This document shows, one piece after another, positions 1 through 9,597 of a stretch of 49,958 nucleotides of DNA; the first letter of the stretch is position 1; every line of letters starts with the position of its first letter. Under the pieces are notes generated by a model. The model had not been told where the DNA came from. It saw nothing but the letters and a program-made list of their open reading frames with translations, and did not search any database. The translations under genes and the position numbers were made by a program. The DNA is from an uncultured Oscillospiraceae bacterium (GTDB lineage: Bacteria > Bacillota > Clostridia > Oscillospirales > Oscillospiraceae). The stretch lies in NCBI GenBank assembly GCA_934597535.1, contig CAKTRT010000005.1:1-49958 (forward strand), read 5' to 3'.

Positions 1-963
1 CATCTCGTCCAGCCGATCAATGCGGCGGAGGACGGCTGCGTTGCGCTCGAGGGGAAGACCTTCAAGGCGCTCGAGGGATGGGGCGGCCAGTTCGACTTTG
101 CCGCCTTTACGCGCGGCGAGGATATGCTCAGCGCCACCATCTGCAGCATGGCGACCGTTGCGCTCAATACTGCCAAGAGCTATTACGAGGAAAAGCACGA
201 CAAGACCTCGTTCGTCAAGAGTATCCTCTCCGATAATATTCTCCTCAGCGACATTTACGTCCGCGCCAAGGAGCTGCATGTCGAAGCTGAACTGAACCGC
301 GGCGTGTTTGTGATCCGCCGCCTTGACGACAAGGCCGACGCCATCCCCGTCGAAACGATCCAGAACATCTTCCCGGACCGGCAGACGAGCTTTGTCCTCG
401 CCATGGGCGAGGAGGATATCGTCCTTGTGCAGCAGCTGGGCAACAATATCGAGATGCCGGATCTGGAAAAGACCGCTGCGCTCATCGAAGAGACGCTGCG
501 TGTGAACGGCGAGAGCACCGTCGTCGTCGGCATCGGCACCGTGGCGACGCACCTGCGCGATCTCGCGAAGGCCTATAAGGAAGCGCAGATGGCCATTGAG
601 GTCGGCAAGGTCTTTGACACGGAAAAATACGTCATCAGCTATGAAAATCTCGGTATCGGCCGCCTGATCTACCAGCTGCCCACCACGCTGTGCGAGATGT
701 TCCTGCAGGAGGTCTTCAAGAAGAACCCGATCGATGCGCTCGACAAGGAGACGCTCTTCACGATCAACAAGTTCTTCGAGAACAACCTGATCCTCTCTGA
801 AACGGCACGCAAGCTGTTTGTGCACCGCAACACGCTCGTCTACCGTCTGGAGAAGATCAAGAAGCTCACGGGACTCGACCTGCGCGAGTTCGACGATGCC
901 ATCACCTTCAAGGTCGCGCTCATGGTCAAGAAATATCTTGCCTCTCGCGGCATCGATGCATAA
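1..963 (+). CDS. PucR/CdaR-type transcriptional regulator (5' end outside window)
   Basis: The frame is open from base 1, so the gene begins upstream and 320 codons of its C-terminal part are visible; the first internal ATG (124) is not a credible start. The last ~60 residues form a PucR-type helix-turn-helix: a segment reading LSETARKLFVHRNTLVYRLE followed by KIKKLTGLDL and a hydrophobic helix. The middle resembles the GGDEF-like/CdaR region of sugar-diacid regulators. Family knowledge suggests a cytoplasmic DNA-binding regulator; the ligand cannot be told. A strong terminator follows directly. Confidence 0.85.
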   Translation, partial: HLVQPINAAEDGCVALEGKTFKALEGWGGQFDFAAFTRGEDMLSATICSMATVALNTAKSYYEEKHDKTSFVKSILSDNILLSDIYVRAKELHVEAELNRGVFVIRRLDDKADAIPVETIQNIFPDRQTSFVLAMGEEDIVLVQQLGNNIEMPDLEKTAALIEETLRVNGESTVVVGIGTVATHLRDLAKAYKEAQMAIEVGKVFDTEKYVISYENLGIGRLIYQLPTTLCEMFLQEVFKKNPIDALDKETLFTINKFFENNLILSETARKLFVHRNTLVYRLEKIKKLTGLDLREFDDAITFKVALMVKKYLASRGIDA

Positions 964-983
964 CGCAGACAGGAGCTGCCGGC

Positions 984-1017
984 GGGAGCCGTCCAGAGCG
1001 GACGGCTCCCGTTTTTT
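984..1017 (+). terminator. Intrinsic terminator of the PucR-type gene
   Basis: An 11-bp perfect stem (984-994 with 1000-1010, loop AGAGC) is followed by GTTTTTT. Confidence 0.95.
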
Positions 1018-1049
1018 GATAAAAAATCAAAAGTTTACATAATTATCTG

Positions 1050-1078
1050 TTGCCAAGGCGGGGCTGCCGCGCTATAAT
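1050..1078 (+). promoter_or_regulatory. Sigma-A promoter of ftsEX operon
   Basis: TTGCCA (1050-1055), a 17-bp spacer and a perfect TATAAT (1073-1078) lie about 60 bp before ftsE. Confidence 0.8.
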
Positions 1079-1134
1079 AAAATCAAGAATTATGCGGGAT
1101 CGGGTCAGAGCCTGCCGAAAACGAGGGACAAAGC

Positions 1135-1812
1135 ATGATACGGCTGAGCGACGTGGTAAAGGAATATGACAGCGGGACGAAGGCGCTGCGGGGCATCTCG
1201 CTGCGCATCGAGGATGGGGAGTTCGTCTTTCTTGTCGGTCCCAGCGGCAGCGGAAAATCGACTATCATCAAGCTGCTCACCGGCGAGATCACGCCCACCG
1301 AGGGGCAGATCGCTGTCAACGGCTTCAGCCTGACGAACATTGCCGAGCGGCAGATCCCGCTGCTGCGCCGCACAGTCGGCGTCATCTTTCAGGATTTCCG
1401 CCTGATCGAGAAGAAGACGGTTTACGAGAATCTGAGCTTTGCCATGCGCGCCGTAGGCGCATCGCCGCGCGAGATCAAAAAGCGCATCCCCTATGTGCTC
1501 GAGCTTGTCGGCCTTGAGGAAAAGACCGACCGCTATCCCAACGAGATCTCCGGCGGCGAGCAGCAGCGCGTGGCCATTGCCCGCGCGCTGATCAACAACC
1601 CCAGTACCATCATCGCCGACGAGCCGACCGGCAACCTCGACCCTGCCCGCTCGCTGGAGATCATGCGCCTGCTCGAACGCATCAACCAGCTGGGCACGAC
1701 GATGGTCGTCGTCACGCACGAGAAGGATCTGGTCGATCAGTTCAAAAAGCGCGTCGTCATGCTCGATCAGGGGCGCATCATCGGCGACGGCATCGGCTAC
1801 AACGCGAGGTAG
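1135..1812 (+). CDS. ftsE: Cell division ATP-binding protein FtsE
   Basis: This is a 225-aa ABC ATPase, the usual length for FtsE. Walker [10 protein letters not shown] lies at residues 35-43, the Q-loop at VIFQDF (~83-88), the signature SGGEQQ at 139-144 and Walker B with IIADEP at ~159-164. FtsE drives FtsX in the membrane and through it controls a peptidoglycan hydrolase at the septum. A GAGGGA ribosome site sits 7 nt before the ATG. The next gene is ftsX, 4 bp downstream, and the third gene encodes a coiled-coil M23 protein, which is the expected partner set. Identification is secure from length plus context. Confidence 0.96.
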   Translation: MIRLSDVVKEYDSGTKALRGISLRIEDGEFVFLVGPSGSGKSTIIKLLTGEITPTEGQIAVNGFSLTNIAERQIPLLRRTVGVIFQDFRLIEKKTVYENLSFAMRAVGASPREIKKRIPYVLELVGLEEKTDRYPNEISGGEQQRVAIARALINNPSTIIADEPTGNLDPARSLEIMRLLERINQLGTTMVVVTHEKDLVDQFKKRVVMLDQGRIIGDGIGYNAR

Positions 1813-1816
1813 GACA

Positions 1817-2707
1817 ATGCGGAAACACGATTTTACTTACTTTTTTGGCGAAGGCGTGCGCAACATGTTCTCGCACGGCTTTATGTCGTTCGCGGCGGTG
1901 GGGATCACGGTGGCGTGCCTTGTGGTCATGGGCACGTTCACGCTGGTGGCCTACAATGCGCAGGTGCAGCTGCAAAAGCTCGAGAGCGACTATGAGATCC
2001 TCGCCTTTGTGGATGAGGAATGCGACGAGGCGCAGACCGCCGCCGTCGGCCGTGCCATTGAAAAGCGCCCCAACGTGAAGAGCTGCCGCTTTATCACCAA
2101 GGAAGAGGCCATGGCGGCGTATGAAAAAAAATACGAGGGCGACGAGCTGTTCCAGAACCTCGATCCCGAGATTCTGCGCGACCGCTACGCCGTGTTTGTC
2201 AGCGATCTGAGCATCGCCGGGCAGACCGCACAGGATATCAAGGACAATGTCGAGGGCGTGGCCAAGGTACGCGTGGATGAGGACATCTCCGGCGGGCTTA
2301 TCACGCTGCGCAATGTTGCGGGCGTGGTGTGCATCGCGCTCATTGCGATCCTGCTGCTCGTGTCTGTCTTCATCATTTCCAACACCATCAAGCTCACCAC
2401 CTTTGACCGGCGCGATGAGATCGCCATTATGAAAATGGTCGGCGCGACGAACGGCTTTATCCGCTGGCCATTCGTGTATGAGGGCTTTATGATCGGACTT
2501 CTCAGCGCGGTGCTGGCGTTCGGGCTGCAGTGGCTGCTGTATGCTTCGGTGGCGCAGAGTCTTGAGATGTCCGACCGCCTGCAGCTTTTCGAGATCGTGG
2601 ATTTCGCCGCCATCTGGCAGCCGGTGGCGCTGATTTTTGCGGGCGCGGGTATCCTGATCGGCGTGGGCGGCAGCCTGACGGCTATCCGCAAGTTCCTGCG
2701 CGTATGA
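1817..2707 (+). CDS. ftsX: Cell division permease-like protein FtsX
   Basis: The 296-aa protein has a first membrane helix near residues 18-42, an extracellular loop of about 120 residues rich in charged positions, and three more helices (about 168-190, 213-240 and 262-285). This 1+3 arrangement is typical of FtsX. FtsX couples ATP hydrolysis by FtsE to a periplasmic or extracellular hydrolase. The start ATG has an AGGTAGGA ribosome site inside the end of ftsE. The stop codon overlaps the next frame as ATGA at 2704, so the three genes are translationally coupled. Confidence 0.95.
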   Translation: MRKHDFTYFFGEGVRNMFSHGFMSFAAVGITVACLVVMGTFTLVAYNAQVQLQKLESDYEILAFVDEECDEAQTAAVGRAIEKRPNVKSCRFITKEEAMAAYEKKYEGDELFQNLDPEILRDRYAVFVSDLSIAGQTAQDIKDNVEGVAKVRVDEDISGGLITLRNVAGVVCIALIAILLLVSVFIISNTIKLTTFDRRDEIAIMKMVGATNGFIRWPFVYEGFMIGLLSAVLAFGLQWLLYASVAQSLEMSDRLQLFEIVDFAAIWQPVALIFAGAGILIGVGGSLTAIRKFLRV

Positions 2708-2718
2708 GGGTGGGCGGC

Positions 2719-3924
2719 ATGAAGAAAAAGCTTTTGCGCGCGGCGCTCGCGCTTGCCTGTGTGTTTGCGCTCACTATGAGCGCCTCCGCGCCCCTTTCGC
2801 TGATGCAGCCGGCCTCCGCCGTCACGCAGGCGGATATCGACCAGCTGCAGGATGAGCTCAACGGCATGAGCGCGGAAAAGGAGCAGCTGGAAAAGGAACT
2901 CAAGTCGCTTCAGAACGACAAGAGCGCCGCCGTTGCCAAAAAGGAGAATATCGACAATCAGATCGCCGTGCTCCAGCGGGAGATCCGCGCTGTGGAGTCG
3001 CTCATCAGCGAGTATGAGACGCTCATCGAGCAGACCGAGCAGGAGATCCGCGAAAACGAGGAGGAGGAAGCGCGCCAGTACGAAAAATTCTGCCAGCGCG
3101 TGCGCGCCATGGAGGAGCGCGGCACCGTGTCCTATTGGTCGGTGCTGTTCCGCTCGGCCAGCTTTTCCGAGCTTTTGAGCGCTATGGATTTCATCAGCGA
3201 GATCATGGACAGCGACCAGAGAGTCATCGACGATCTGCGCGATCTACGCGCGCAGATCGAGGAGAAGAAGGCCTCGCTGCAGGATTCTCTTGCCCAGCAG
3301 CAGAGCGCCAAGGATGCGCTCGTGGTCAAGCGCAGCGAACTGAATACCCAGCGGGCCGAGGCGGAAAAGGTCCTTGCCGAGCTGCGCGAGAACGAGTCGG
3401 AATACAAGAAGGTGCTTGCGGAAAAGGATGCGGCTATGGAGCGCCAGCAGGAGGAGATCGTGCGCCTGTCGCGCGAGCTTGCCCGCCAGAACGGCGATAC
3501 CACCGAGACCTACGGCGGCTATATCTGGCCGTGCTCCAGCAAATATATCACCTCGCCGCTCGGATCACGTTATACGGGGATCAAGGGCGCGTCCACCAAT
3601 CATGCGGGTATCGACATCGGCCGTGTGGGCTATACGACCAAGGCGGTCGCCGCCAAGGCGGGCACGGTCATCATCTCGGCCTACAACAAGTACCGCGGCA
3701 ATTATGTTGTCGTCAGTCACGGCAGCGGCAATACGACGACTTACCAGCATCTGTCCTCCCGCTCTGTCAGCAAGGGCGATTATGTCGCGCAGGGGCAGGT
3801 CGTCGGCATCACCGGCTCCACCGGCGTCAGCAGCGGCGCGCATCTGCACTTTGAGATCACCGAGGGCGGCAAGATCATTGATCCGCTGACTTACCTCACC
3901 GACTATACCAAGGGCTGGAAATGA
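2719..3924 (+). CDS. Secreted coiled-coil M23 (LytM) peptidase, FtsEX partner
   Basis: I place the start at the ATG at 2719 (beginning MKKKLLRAALA), which has a GAGGGTGGG ribosome site. The in-frame ATG at 2704, inside the end of ftsX, is an alternative. A signal peptide ends near PASA. Residues ~38-250 are heptad-rich coiled coil (repeated EKE/QLEKEL patterns), and the last ~115 residues are an M23/LytM endopeptidase domain. Its metal ligands are present (NHAGID and HLHF), so it should be an active hydrolase, unlike ligand-less EnvC activators. The position right after ftsEX implies it is the hydrolase gated by FtsEX at the division septum. Confidence 0.9.
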   Translation: MKKKLLRAALALACVFALTMSASAPLSLMQPASAVTQADIDQLQDELNGMSAEKEQLEKELKSLQNDKSAAVAKKENIDNQIAVLQREIRAVESLISEYETLIEQTEQEIRENEEEEARQYEKFCQRVRAMEERGTVSYWSVLFRSASFSELLSAMDFISEIMDSDQRVIDDLRDLRAQIEEKKASLQDSLAQQQSAKDALVVKRSELNTQRAEAEKVLAELRENESEYKKVLAEKDAAMERQQEEIVRLSRELARQNGDTTETYGGYIWPCSSKYITSPLGSRYTGIKGASTNHAGIDIGRVGYTTKAVAAKAGTVIISAYNKYRGNYVVVSHGSGNTTTYQHLSSRSVSKGDYVAQGQVVGITGSTGVSSGAHLHFEITEGGKIIDPLTYLTDYTKGWK

Positions 3925-3935
3925 GCATAATCAGG

Positions 3936-3972
3936 CGATCCTCTCCGTAAGCTCGGAGGGGATCGTTTTTTT
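3936..3972 (+). terminator. Terminator of the ftsEX operon
   Basis: A 12-bp stem with one G-U pair (3936-3947 with 3954-3965) precedes seven T residues. Confidence 0.95.
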
Positions 3973-3990
3973 GCGGGGGGAGGGACGCGG

Positions 3991-4701
3991 ATGCTGGGAC
4001 TGGTCTGCTATCGGGACGCGGGGGAGAAAAATGGCGCGCGCACGCTTTGCGGCGTGCGGTTCTGCGCGGTATATGTCGTGCGCGGCGGGGGACTGCGTGC
4101 CGCGCTTTCGGCAAACCGCGCGGCAAGATACCTGAAAAAGCATCGCATACGCTGTGCAGTTTTTCCGCCGGATTTTCCCGCAGGGGAGACGTTTGCGCGC
4201 TGCGGCGTGCTGCCGCCCGGCGAGATGGCGCTGCGGCGGATCATGGCGCCGGAGATCATCCTCTGCGCAATGGCGCAGCTTGGTCTTGCGCCGGAAAATT
4301 CCCGCCTGGCGCTGGTATCGGCGGCGGAGAGCGCCGCGCTGGAGACGGCAGCGCTCTCCCTTGCGCGCACCGTGCGCTATCTGACGCTTTGCGCGCCCGG
4401 CGGCGGACGGATCGCCCGCACGCTTCGCTGGGACTGCGGTGCGAGCGTGCACACGGCTCCGCCGGATGCGCCGCTTTGCGCCGGCCTTGCCGTTGCGTTC
4501 GACAGCATCCCGCTCTGCTGTACCTGCCCCGTGCTGCGGCTGGAGGACGAGACGCTTGGCGTGCGCTGGCGCGCACCGCTGCCTGCCGGAGCGGAGCGGT
4601 GGGATGCGCGGCAGCTCCTCCTCGCGCTTTTTGCCGCCGGCGCGCTGAAACGGGAGGAGATCACGGTCGAAGCGGTGGAGCTTCCCGCCGAAACGGTGTA
4701 A
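3991..4701 (+). CDS. Hypothetical protein between the M23 gene and greA
   Basis: I do not recognise this 236-aa protein. It is rich in Ala, Arg and Cys, has no signal peptide and no clear membrane segment, and contains no motif I can assign. A GGGGGGAGGGA ribosome site precedes the ATG. The frame is long and uninterrupted, has third-position G/C bias like its neighbours, and fits exactly between a terminator and the greA promoter, so it is probably real. The competing frame starting at 4047 simply runs on into greA and is best explained as shadow upstream of the true greA start. Confidence 0.6.
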   Translation: MLGLVCYRDAGEKNGARTLCGVRFCAVYVVRGGGLRAALSANRAARYLKKHRIRCAVFPPDFPAGETFARCGVLPPGEMALRRIMAPEIILCAMAQLGLAPENSRLALVSAAESAALETAALSLARTVRYLTLCAPGGGRIARTLRWDCGASVHTAPPDAPLCAGLAVAFDSIPLCCTCPVLRLEDETLGVRWRAPLPAGAERWDARQLLLALFAAGALKREEITVEAVELPAETV

Positions 4702-4715
4702 AATGCAAACTATCC

Positions 4716-4744
4716 TTGACAACGTGGGGGGAAATCACTATAAT
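4716..4744 (+). promoter_or_regulatory. Consensus sigma-A promoter of greA-lysS
   Basis: TTGACA (4716-4721) and TATAAT (4739-4744) are both perfect and separated by 17 bp. The leader to greA is about 65 nt. Confidence 0.93.
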
Positions 4745-4814
4745 TGTCTCGCTAAAATGGTATTCGTATACGCGCCGCAGTCTTGTGTGCGCGGAAGAAA
4801 GGAACGATCTCGAT

Positions 4815-5300
4815 ATGGCGAACATGAAAAAAGAGTACAAGATGAGCGCGGAGCGCAAGGAAGAGCTGCAAAATGAGCTTACCTACCTCAAGACCGTGCG
4901 TGAAAAGGAAGTGGCGGAACTTATCAAGGAGGCCCGCGGCTTCGGTGACCTGAGCGAAAACAGCGAATACGACGAGGCGAAGAACGAGCAGGGCAAGCTG
5001 TACTCCCGCATCGCCGAGATCGAGGACATTCTGCTCCACGCCGTCATCGTGGACGAGAACGACGGCGGCACCAACGCGATCGGCATCGGCTGCCGCGTGA
5101 CTGTGCAGGATGTGAAGTCCGGCCGCGAGCTGCCCGAGTACCGGGTCGTCGGTTCGCAGGAGGCCGATCCCATGCACCGTGCCATCTCGGAGGATTCCCC
5201 CTTCGGCAGGGCACTTATGGGTGCCAAGGAGGGCGACGAGGTCAGCGTGGAAGCGCCCGTCGGCATCATCAACTACCGCATCGTCAAAATTGAACGTTAA
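4815..5300 (+). CDS. greA: Transcription elongation factor GreA
   Basis: This is a 161-aa GreA. The N-terminal coiled-coil carries the GDLSENSEYDEAKNEQ segment whose acidic tip residues reach into RNA polymerase and stimulate transcript cleavage. The C-terminal FKBP-like half ends with SPFGRALMGAKEGDEV and a short beta tail. I chose the ATG at 4815 because it gives the family length and follows a promoter and an AAAGGA site. The much longer in-frame extension back to 4047 reads as unrelated Arg/Ala-rich sequence. It lies 17 bp before lysS and shares its transcript. Confidence 0.95.
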   Translation: MANMKKEYKMSAERKEELQNELTYLKTVREKEVAELIKEARGFGDLSENSEYDEAKNEQGKLYSRIAEIEDILLHAVIVDENDGGTNAIGIGCRVTVQDVKSGRELPEYRVVGSQEADPMHRAISEDSPFGRALMGAKEGDEVSVEAPVGIINYRIVKIER

Positions 5301-5317
5301 CATAGGAGCAGAGAAAA

Positions 5318-7261
5318 ATGGCTGAAGAAAAGAACCAGACGACCGCCGCACCCGAGCAGGACCTGAGCGAGATCCTCAAGGTTCGCCGCGACAAGCTTGC
5401 CGCGCTTCGTGCTGAGGGCCGCGACCCGTTTCAGGAGACACGCTTCGACGTGACGCATCACGCGCAGGACATCAAGGATAGCTTTGACGCGCTCGAGGGC
5501 AGCGAGGTCCGCGTAGCGGGCCGCCTCATGAGCAAGCGCGGCATGGGCAAGGTCAGCTTCTGCGATCTGCAGGACAAGTCCGGCCGCATCCAGCTCTACG
5601 CCCGCAAGGACGAGATGGACGCGGAGGAGTACGACCGCTTCAAAAAGTACGACATCGGCGATATCGTCGGCGTTGTGGGCGAGGTGTTCCGTACCCAGCG
5701 CGGCGAGATGAGCGTGCGCGCAAAGCACATCACGCTGCTCTCCAAGTCCCTGCGCCCGCTGCCGGAAAAGTACCACGGCCTCACCGATAAGGAAGCGCGC
5801 TACCGCCAGCGCTATGTCGATCTCATCATCAACCCCGAGTCCAAGCGCAACTTCGAGATCCGCTCGAAGTTCGTGGCCTACCTGCGCCGCTACCTCGACT
5901 CCATCGGCTTTATGGAGGTCGAGACGCCGGTCTTGAGCCCCATCGCGGGCGGCGCGAACGCGCGCCCCTTCATCACGCACCACAATACCCTCGATATCGA
6001 CATGTACATGCGCATCGCCACCGAGCTGCACTTAAAGCGCCTGATTGTCGGCGGGCTTGAGCGCGTGTACGAGGTCGGCCGCATCTTCCGCAACGAGGGC
6101 ATGGACACCAAGCACAACCCCGAGTTCACCACCTGCGAGCTCTATCAGGCCTACACGAATCTCGATGGCATGATGGATATTCTCGAAGCGATCCTTGCCG
6201 GAGCGGCAAAAGAGATCCTCGGCACCTATCAGCTCCAGTGGCTCGGCCACGACATCGACCTGACCCCGTCTTGGAAGCGCGTCACGATGGCCGACGCCGT
6301 TAAGGAGGTCACGGGCGCAGACTTCATGGCCATCGAGGGTGACAATGACGCCGCCGTCGCGCTGGCCAAGAGCGTCGGCGTCGATATGGACGGCGTGGAC
6401 AGCACGTGGGGCAACGCCCTGTATGAGACGTTTGACCAGAAGGTCGAGGAGACGCTTATCCAGCCGACCTTCATTACGATGTACCCCGTCGAGGTCAGCC
6501 CCCTTGCCAAGCGCAGTCCGTCTGATCCGCACCTGACCGAGCGCTACGAGATGTTCGTCTGCGGCTGCGAGATGGGCAACGCTTTCACCGAGCTCAACGA
6601 CCCGATGGATCAGTATGAGCGCTTCAAGGCGCAGGTCGAAAAGCGCGCCAACGGCGACGACGAGGCCGAGATGATGGACGAGGATTACGTCATGGCCCTT
6701 GAATACGGCCTGCCCCCGACGGGCGGTCTGGGCTTCGGCATCGACCGCTGCGCGATGATGCTCTGCGGCACCGACTCCATCCGCGACGTCATCCTCTTCC
6801 CGACGATGAAGCCGCTGGACATGCCAAAGAAGGACGCCGCCAAGGCGGAAGCCGCTCCCGCCGAAGTGAAGAAGGAAGAGGTCATCGATTTCTCCAAGGT
6901 CGAGATCGAGCCGCTGTTTAAGGACATGGTCGATTTCGACACCTTCTCGAAGTCCGACTTCCGCGCCGTCAAGATCAAGGCGTGCGAGGCTGTGAAGAAG
7001 TCCAAAAAGCTCCTGAAGTTCGTGCTCGATGACGGTACGGGCGAGGACCGCATCATCCTCTCCGGCATCCACGAGTATTACGAGCCGGAAGAACTGATCG
7101 GCAAGACTGCCATCGCCATCGCCAACCTGCCGCCCAGAGCGATGATGGGCATCGACTCCTGCGGTATGCTGATCTCCGCCGTCCATCACGAGGAGGGAGA
7201 GGAGAAGCTCCATCTGCTGATGGTCGATCCTCACATTCCGGCCGGCGCAAAGCTGTATTAA
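5318..7261 (+). CDS. lysS: Lysyl-tRNA synthetase with C-terminal EMAP-II-like tRNA-binding domain
   Basis: Residues 1 to ~500 are a class II LysRS: an OB-fold anticodon domain, then the catalytic core with RYVDLI, the motif-2 region GRIFRNEGMDTKHNPEFT and motif 3 GLGFGIDR. After an Ala/Lys/Glu linker, residues ~525-647 match the tRNA-binding domain of MetRS C-termini and Trbp111 (DFRAVKIKACE, ending HIPAGAKLY). The protein is 647 aa against about 490-500 for ordinary LysRS, so this is a true fusion in one frame. The extra domain probably raises affinity for tRNA. A GGAG site lies 10 nt before the ATG. Confidence 0.95.
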   Translation: MAEEKNQTTAAPEQDLSEILKVRRDKLAALRAEGRDPFQETRFDVTHHAQDIKDSFDALEGSEVRVAGRLMSKRGMGKVSFCDLQDKSGRIQLYARKDEMDAEEYDRFKKYDIGDIVGVVGEVFRTQRGEMSVRAKHITLLSKSLRPLPEKYHGLTDKEARYRQRYVDLIINPESKRNFEIRSKFVAYLRRYLDSIGFMEVETPVLSPIAGGANARPFITHHNTLDIDMYMRIATELHLKRLIVGGLERVYEVGRIFRNEGMDTKHNPEFTTCELYQAYTNLDGMMDILEAILAGAAKEILGTYQLQWLGHDIDLTPSWKRVTMADAVKEVTGADFMAIEGDNDAAVALAKSVGVDMDGVDSTWGNALYETFDQKVEETLIQPTFITMYPVEVSPLAKRSPSDPHLTERYEMFVCGCEMGNAFTELNDPMDQYERFKAQVEKRANGDDEAEMMDEDYVMALEYGLPPTGGLGFGIDRCAMMLCGTDSIRDVILFPTMKPLDMPKKDAAKAEAAPAEVKKEEVIDFSKVEIEPLFKDMVDFDTFSKSDFRAVKIKACEAVKKSKKLLKFVLDDGTGEDRIILSGIHEYYEPEELIGKTAIAIANLPPRAMMGIDSCGMLISAVHHEEGEEKLHLLMVDPHIPAGAKLY

Positions 7262-7267
7262 GATCCA

Positions 7268-7300
7268 AAAGAGCCTTTCCAAATCAGGAAAGGCTCTTTC
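7268..7300. terminator. Terminator after lysS
   Basis: A 13-bp perfect stem (7268-7280 with 7287-7299) has A-rich 5' and T-rich 3' flanks. From 7300 to 7452 there are only GC-rich inverted repeats and no gene that I can support. Confidence 0.92.
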
Positions 7301-7451
7301 CGCTTTGCTCTCCTGCGCGGCGCAGGAGGGATTCCCGCGCCGCGTGGGAGGGCGTCAAGGGGGACTGTTTTCTTTCCGAGGAAAGAGGACCGCCCTCCTT
7401 TACCGTACCCTGCGGGCACGCAGGGGACTTTCCGCCGCTCTGCGGGCGGCA

Positions 7452-8126
7452 TTATTCTTTACCGGGATCAGGATCGCCTGCCAGCGAATCCAGATACAAA
7501 TACAGCCCCATCAGCTCGCGGAAGCCCGCGAGCACCTCGTCCTTGAGCGCTGGCGTGAACAGTATGCCCTCGGGATTATCATCGCAGCCGACGGCAATGT
7601 TTCTGGCATTGTACCACGGGTTTAAGAGCTTGCCCACATCGCCCTTGGGCCGCTTGAACGGCTCGCCCGAAAGCGAAAAGCGGGACTTGTTTATCTTGCG
7701 CACGATTTTTTCAAGCGGCTTGGGATCCGTCTCGATGCGGGATCGGAGCTTGGCCATCGTGGCGGGAGAGGCGTCCCAGTAGCCGCAGCCGTAGCTGAAG
7801 TAATTCGGCGCCAACTCGAAATACAGCGCGGGCACACCCTCAAAGCGCTCATGCGGGCGCTCGATCGTAAACCATAGATGATCCTTGTACGGCCCCCTGC
7901 CAAAGAGCCTGCGCGCGTCGCGGTAGATGCGGCACACGTGCAGGCGCAGCGAGTGCTTCGAATATTCTGCGCAGAGCGCATCGAACACCTCTCCGCCCAG
8001 TTCGCGCATCGGCCGGTCGAGCAGCGCGAGGAACTGCTCCTTGCGCGGCAGGAACCACTCGCGGCTGTTGTTGAATTTGATCCCCCAGAGGAACTCGACC
8101 GCCTCCGGCGCAAAACCCTGAAACAT
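7452..8126 (-). CDS. DUF2461 family protein
   Basis: The 224-aa protein starts MFQGF and shows the DUF2461 pattern: FLWGIKFNNSREWF near the N-terminus, RIYRDARRLFGRGPYKDHLW in the middle, then ELAPNYFSYGCGYWDAS. The family's function is unknown. A GAGGTG ribosome site precedes the start. A possible promoter (TTGTTT-18-TATACT) lies at 8175-8204 on the minus strand, just after the gap terminator, so the gene is probably transcribed independently of gap. Confidence 0.85.
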   Translation of the reverse strand: MFQGFAPEAVEFLWGIKFNNSREWFLPRKEQFLALLDRPMRELGGEVFDALCAEYSKHSLRLHVCRIYRDARRLFGRGPYKDHLWFTIERPHERFEGVPALYFELAPNYFSYGCGYWDASPATMAKLRSRIETDPKPLEKIVRKINKSRFSLSGEPFKRPKGDVGKLLNPWYNARNIAVGCDDNPEGILFTPALKDEVLAGFRELMGLYLYLDSLAGDPDPGKE

Positions 8127-8191
8127 AGTTCACCTCGAAAAAATCCCGCCGCTGCGCGGCGCGCTGCTTCCGGCAGTATACCACACCGCTG

Positions 8192-8227
8192 CGAAAGAAA
8201 ACAAGAGGGACTCCGCAAAGAGTCCCT
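8192..8227 (-). terminator. Terminator of gap
   Basis: On the minus strand an 8-bp stem (8220-8227 with 8206-8213) is followed by CTTGTTTTCTTT. A second 10-bp inverted repeat (8228-8237 with 8258-8267) lies between it and the gap stop codon. Confidence 0.75.
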
Positions 8228-8289
8228 CCCGTTTCAAGAGGAGCACCGCCCCCGCTTTTGAAACGGGGACATGAAAAGAAAGCAAAAGC

Positions 8290-9321
<1,032 letters not shown>

Positions 9322-9337
9322 TCAGTTTTTGGAATAT

Positions 9338-9360
9338 ATCAAATGTATGGTACGTTTGAT
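9338..9360. promoter_or_regulatory. Palindromic operator at the gap transcription start
   Basis: Half-sites ATCAAATGTA (9338-9347) and TACGTTTGAT (9351-9360) are inverted repeats matching at 9 of 10 positions around a 3-bp centre. The element begins directly next to the -10 box and covers the expected +1, the classic position for a repressor site. The binding protein is not identifiable from this window. Confidence 0.6.
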
Positions 9361-9388
9361 ATTATACAACGCCGCAAGAAAAATGCAA
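9361..9388 (-). promoter_or_regulatory. Promoter of gap
   Basis: On the minus strand TTGCAT (9383-9388), a 16-bp spacer and TATAAT (9361-9366) point toward gap. Confidence 0.75.
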
Positions 9389-9531
9389 GCGTTTTTTTCA
9401 AAAAAACATACTTTTTCATAAACTTCTTGCTTTTTCACCAAAACTCTGTTACTCTTGCTGTACCGAAGACAGCACTGTGAAATACCATACACTTCTTTCC
9501 ACGGTAGAAATCCCCCGCAGAGGTGAATGCT

Positions 9532-9597
9532 ATGAAAGACTGTTTATGTGTTATGTGTAAGGAGTCGCCATGCGGGATTATACCGAAGAAGAATTAA
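9532..9597 (+). CDS. Possible 21-codon Cys-rich leader ORF overlapping the kinase start
   Basis: An ATG at 9532 has a well-placed AGAGGTG ribosome site six bases upstream. It opens a 21-codon frame with cysteines at positions 4, 6, 9 and 14. It ends at 9597, 28 bases inside the downstream kinase gene in another frame, and it contains the kinase's own AAGGAG site. The arrangement would allow translational coupling. It is very short, so translation is unproven and it could be chance. Confidence 0.35.
   Translation: MKDCLCVMCKESPCGIIPKKN

Noticed and set aside
3965..3990. G-rich tract as a special structure
   Set aside because: It is simply the ribosome-binding region of the next ORF after a T tract.
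4047..4814. Long in-frame extension upstream of greA
   Set aside because: It would put ~256 Arg/Ala-rich residues before GreA, overlaps a more plausible ORF at 3991-4701 and contains the consensus greA promoter.
5297..7282. Two long minus-strand frames opposite lysS (5297-6031 and 6032-7282)
   Set aside because: They are antisense shadows of a GC-rich coding region with typical Leu/His/Asp/Gly-rich composition and no start signals; lysS is certain.
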